Source: Citrobacter sp. (GTDB taxonomy: Bacteria > Pseudomonadota > Gammaproteobacteria > Enterobacterales > Enterobacteriaceae). From it: a DNA stretch of 7,401 bases. Within the stretch, counting starts at the first letter, position 1. The number at the start of each line of letters is the position of its first letter. Shown here in pieces: positions 6,002 through 7,401 of the stretch. The stretch covers positions 1-7,401 of the forward strand of contig DXKH01000145.1 in the NCBI GenBank assembly GCA_019415335.1, written 5' to 3'. A model generated the notes under the pieces. The model searched no databases. It saw only the letters and a list, made by a program, of their open reading frames with translations, and had not been told where the DNA came from. The position numbers and the translations under genes are program-made.

Positions 6002-6020
6002 TGATCGTTCCTTAATCAGA

Positions 6021-7401
6021 TTATTGAGTAGCTGAAATTGACGTCGGCGCTTCCGTTGGTGTGACTTGCCGCGTCTGGTCCTGAATAACAGGCTTAATGT
6101 CTGGCGCTGAAGAATCAGGGGCTGCCGTTCCCTTTTGTTCACACGGCAACAACAGGCCGCTGAACAGATCGGCAGGTAGCGGCTTCGGCAATACGATCTC
6201 GCATTGTGCGCTGCCTTCCCAGAACACCGTCATATGCTCACCCGCATTGACTCCCGCCAGATAGACATTGCCTTCATCATCCACAATGCCAACCTGCTGC
6301 TGCTCGTCGTTTTTCACTTCCGCGCCAAACGGCGGGTAGCTGCCGTCACGCAACCGCAGTACCGCCATCGCTTTTTGCCCGCTGATCACTTTGAATTTGC
6401 GATAGCCAATTGCACCTTCCGTCAGGGTTGCCTGTACCACCGACTGGGTGGCTTCCGCATCTTCTGGCAGGTTGTTTAAATCGATATACGCCTGATTGCG
6501 ATAGTAGTTGTTAATATCGGCGACCACCGCCTTGCCAAACATATTGGTGTACACCGGCGCGCCGTTGCTTTCGACCGGCACATTGGCAATCCCGTCGGCG
6601 TCAATCAGCAAGCGCGTACCGCCCATGCTTTGAGTGCGATGCAGCGCCCCACCATGCGCGGTCAGCGTTGCCCCGCCCTGTAAGGCGATCCCCGCCGAGC
6701 GGTATTCCCCCTCATGGTAGTTGGCGCTGAGATCAACCTTCGCCAGCGAGCCGTCGTGACTCAGATAACCATCCACGCTGCCGTGCTGTTCGCTGGTACC
6801 GACGTTAACCTGGTAGTGCGTTGCGTCATCAACGCGCTTAAAGTAACCGACCTGGCTGCTGTCCGACCCACTGCCGTAGGAGCCGTTGTAGGTCACGGTG
6901 CTGCTGTCGCTCCACGGAATGCTCATGCTGAGGTACATCCCCTTATCCGCGTTATCGTCATATTCGTAGCGATAGCCGGTCACCGAGATGCTCATGTTGC
7001 GAATACTCCCCATATTAAAATAGTGGGAAAACATCAGGTTATAGTTTGTCTGTTCCGGGCGATCCCAGTAAGTACGATGGGAGTAGTTGAGATAGATCGA
7101 GACACCCGCAGCGGCAAAGTTCTGGTTATAGGTGATCGTATACATCTCTTTGTCGTTACCGGTCCGCGCCATGTCCGACTGGTTCGCGTCCAGATACTCG
7201 CTCATGGTCATGAAGTTCTTTTCAGAAAAACGGTAGCCTGCAAAGGTGACGCGGCTGTTGAGTTCGTCAAAGTCTTTGGCATAGCTCACGCGAAAGGAGT
7301 TGCCGTCCAGTTTTCCTTTGCCGTATGCGCTGTCATGATCCAGGTTGACGTGCGAGTGAGTCACATCGAACGCCAGCGCGCCAAACTGTGCGAGGTCGCG
7401 C
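6021..7401 (-). CDS. yfcU: YfcU, outer-membrane fimbrial usher (C-terminal part, 5' end outside the window)
   Basis: The frame runs without a stop from the right edge to TAA at 6021-6023: 459 codons, roughly half of a typical 800-900-residue usher. It enters within the beta-barrel: SRDFG-like RDLAQFGALAFDVTHSHV, then repeated barrel strands rich in Y, S, T and G (such as YDDNADKGMYLSMSIPW). LIDADGIANVPVESNG marks the return to periplasm. The plug and N-terminal domain are out of view. The C-terminal domains include FGAEVKNDEQQQVGIVDDEGNVYLAG and a closing disulfide pair, SAQC and LLLPC. After that last cysteine the protein continues for 39 polar, Pro/Thr/Ser-rich residues, longer than the tail of FimD. 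Function: outer-membrane secretion pore and assembly platform accepting YfcS-subunit complexes. Not frameshifted within the window. Confidence 0.95.
   Translation of the reverse strand, partial: RDLAQFGALAFDVTHSHVNLDHDSAYGKGKLDGNSFRVSYAKDFDELNSRVTFAGYRFSEKNFMTMSEYLDANQSDMARTGNDKEMYTITYNQNFAAAGVSIYLNYSHRTYWDRPEQTNYNLMFSHYFNMGSIRNMSISVTGYRYEYDDNADKGMYLSMSIPWSDSSTVTYNGSYGSGSDSSQVGYFKRVDDATHYQVNVGTSEQHGSVDGYLSHDGSLAKVDLSANYHEGEYRSAGIALQGGATLTAHGGALHRTQSMGGTRLLIDADGIANVPVESNGAPVYTNMFGKAVVADINNYYRNQAYIDLNNLPEDAEATQSVVQATLTEGAIGYRKFKVISGQKAMAVLRLRDGSYPPFGAEVKNDEQQQVGIVDDEGNVYLAGVNAGEHMTVFWEGSAQCEIVLPKPLPADLFSGLLLPCEQKGTAAPDSSAPDIKPVIQDQTRQVTPTEAPTSISATQ

Overview
This window is chromosomal DNA of Escherichia coli or a very close relative (Escherichia/Shigella). 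I recognise the order prmB (minus) / smrB (plus) ... yfcO-yfcP-yfcQ-yfcR-yfcS-yfcU (minus) as that locus, and the encoded SmrB looks nearly identical to the E. coli protein as I remember it. No database search was run.

Layout. Bases 1-66 hold the first 22 codons of prmB on the minus strand. A 165-bp divergent spacer follows, then smrB (232-783, +), the nuclease acting at collided ribosomes. Next comes a two-gene plus-strand cassette that I do not remember from the K-12 version of this locus: an ABC/SMC-type ATPase (869-2227) and an overlapping HNH-type nuclease (2211-2870). Together they have the architecture of a Septu (PtuA-PtuB) antiphage module. They resemble the effector pair of retron Ec78, but no reverse transcriptase is present. 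A promoter-like pair lies in the 85-bp gap upstream, and an 8-bp perfect-stem hairpin lies in the 41-bp gap downstream.

From 2912 to the right edge everything is on the minus strand and forms one tightly packed chaperone-usher fimbrial operon, transcribed right to left: yfcU (usher, 3' part only), yfcS (periplasmic chaperone), yfcR, yfcQ and yfcP (small pilin-like subunits) and yfcO (larger, cysteine-rich distal protein, possibly a tip component). Gaps are 19 nt, 16 nt, -4 nt, -4 nt and 1 nt. The two ATGA junctions share an identical 16-nt sequence, and one can fold a hairpin over the ribosome binding site of the next gene. The major pilin gene yfcV would lie upstream, beyond the right edge.

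Working together: YfcS should carry the Yfc subunits through the periplasm to the YfcU outer-membrane pore for assembly by donor-strand exchange. PtuA would bind and regulate PtuB, which would cut nucleic acid during phage infection. The most noteworthy feature is this Septu-like module, apparently placed as cargo between a housekeeping gene and a surface-fimbria operon. No RNA genes, insertion sequences, integrases or CRISPR repeats were seen, and no gap exceeds 300 bases.
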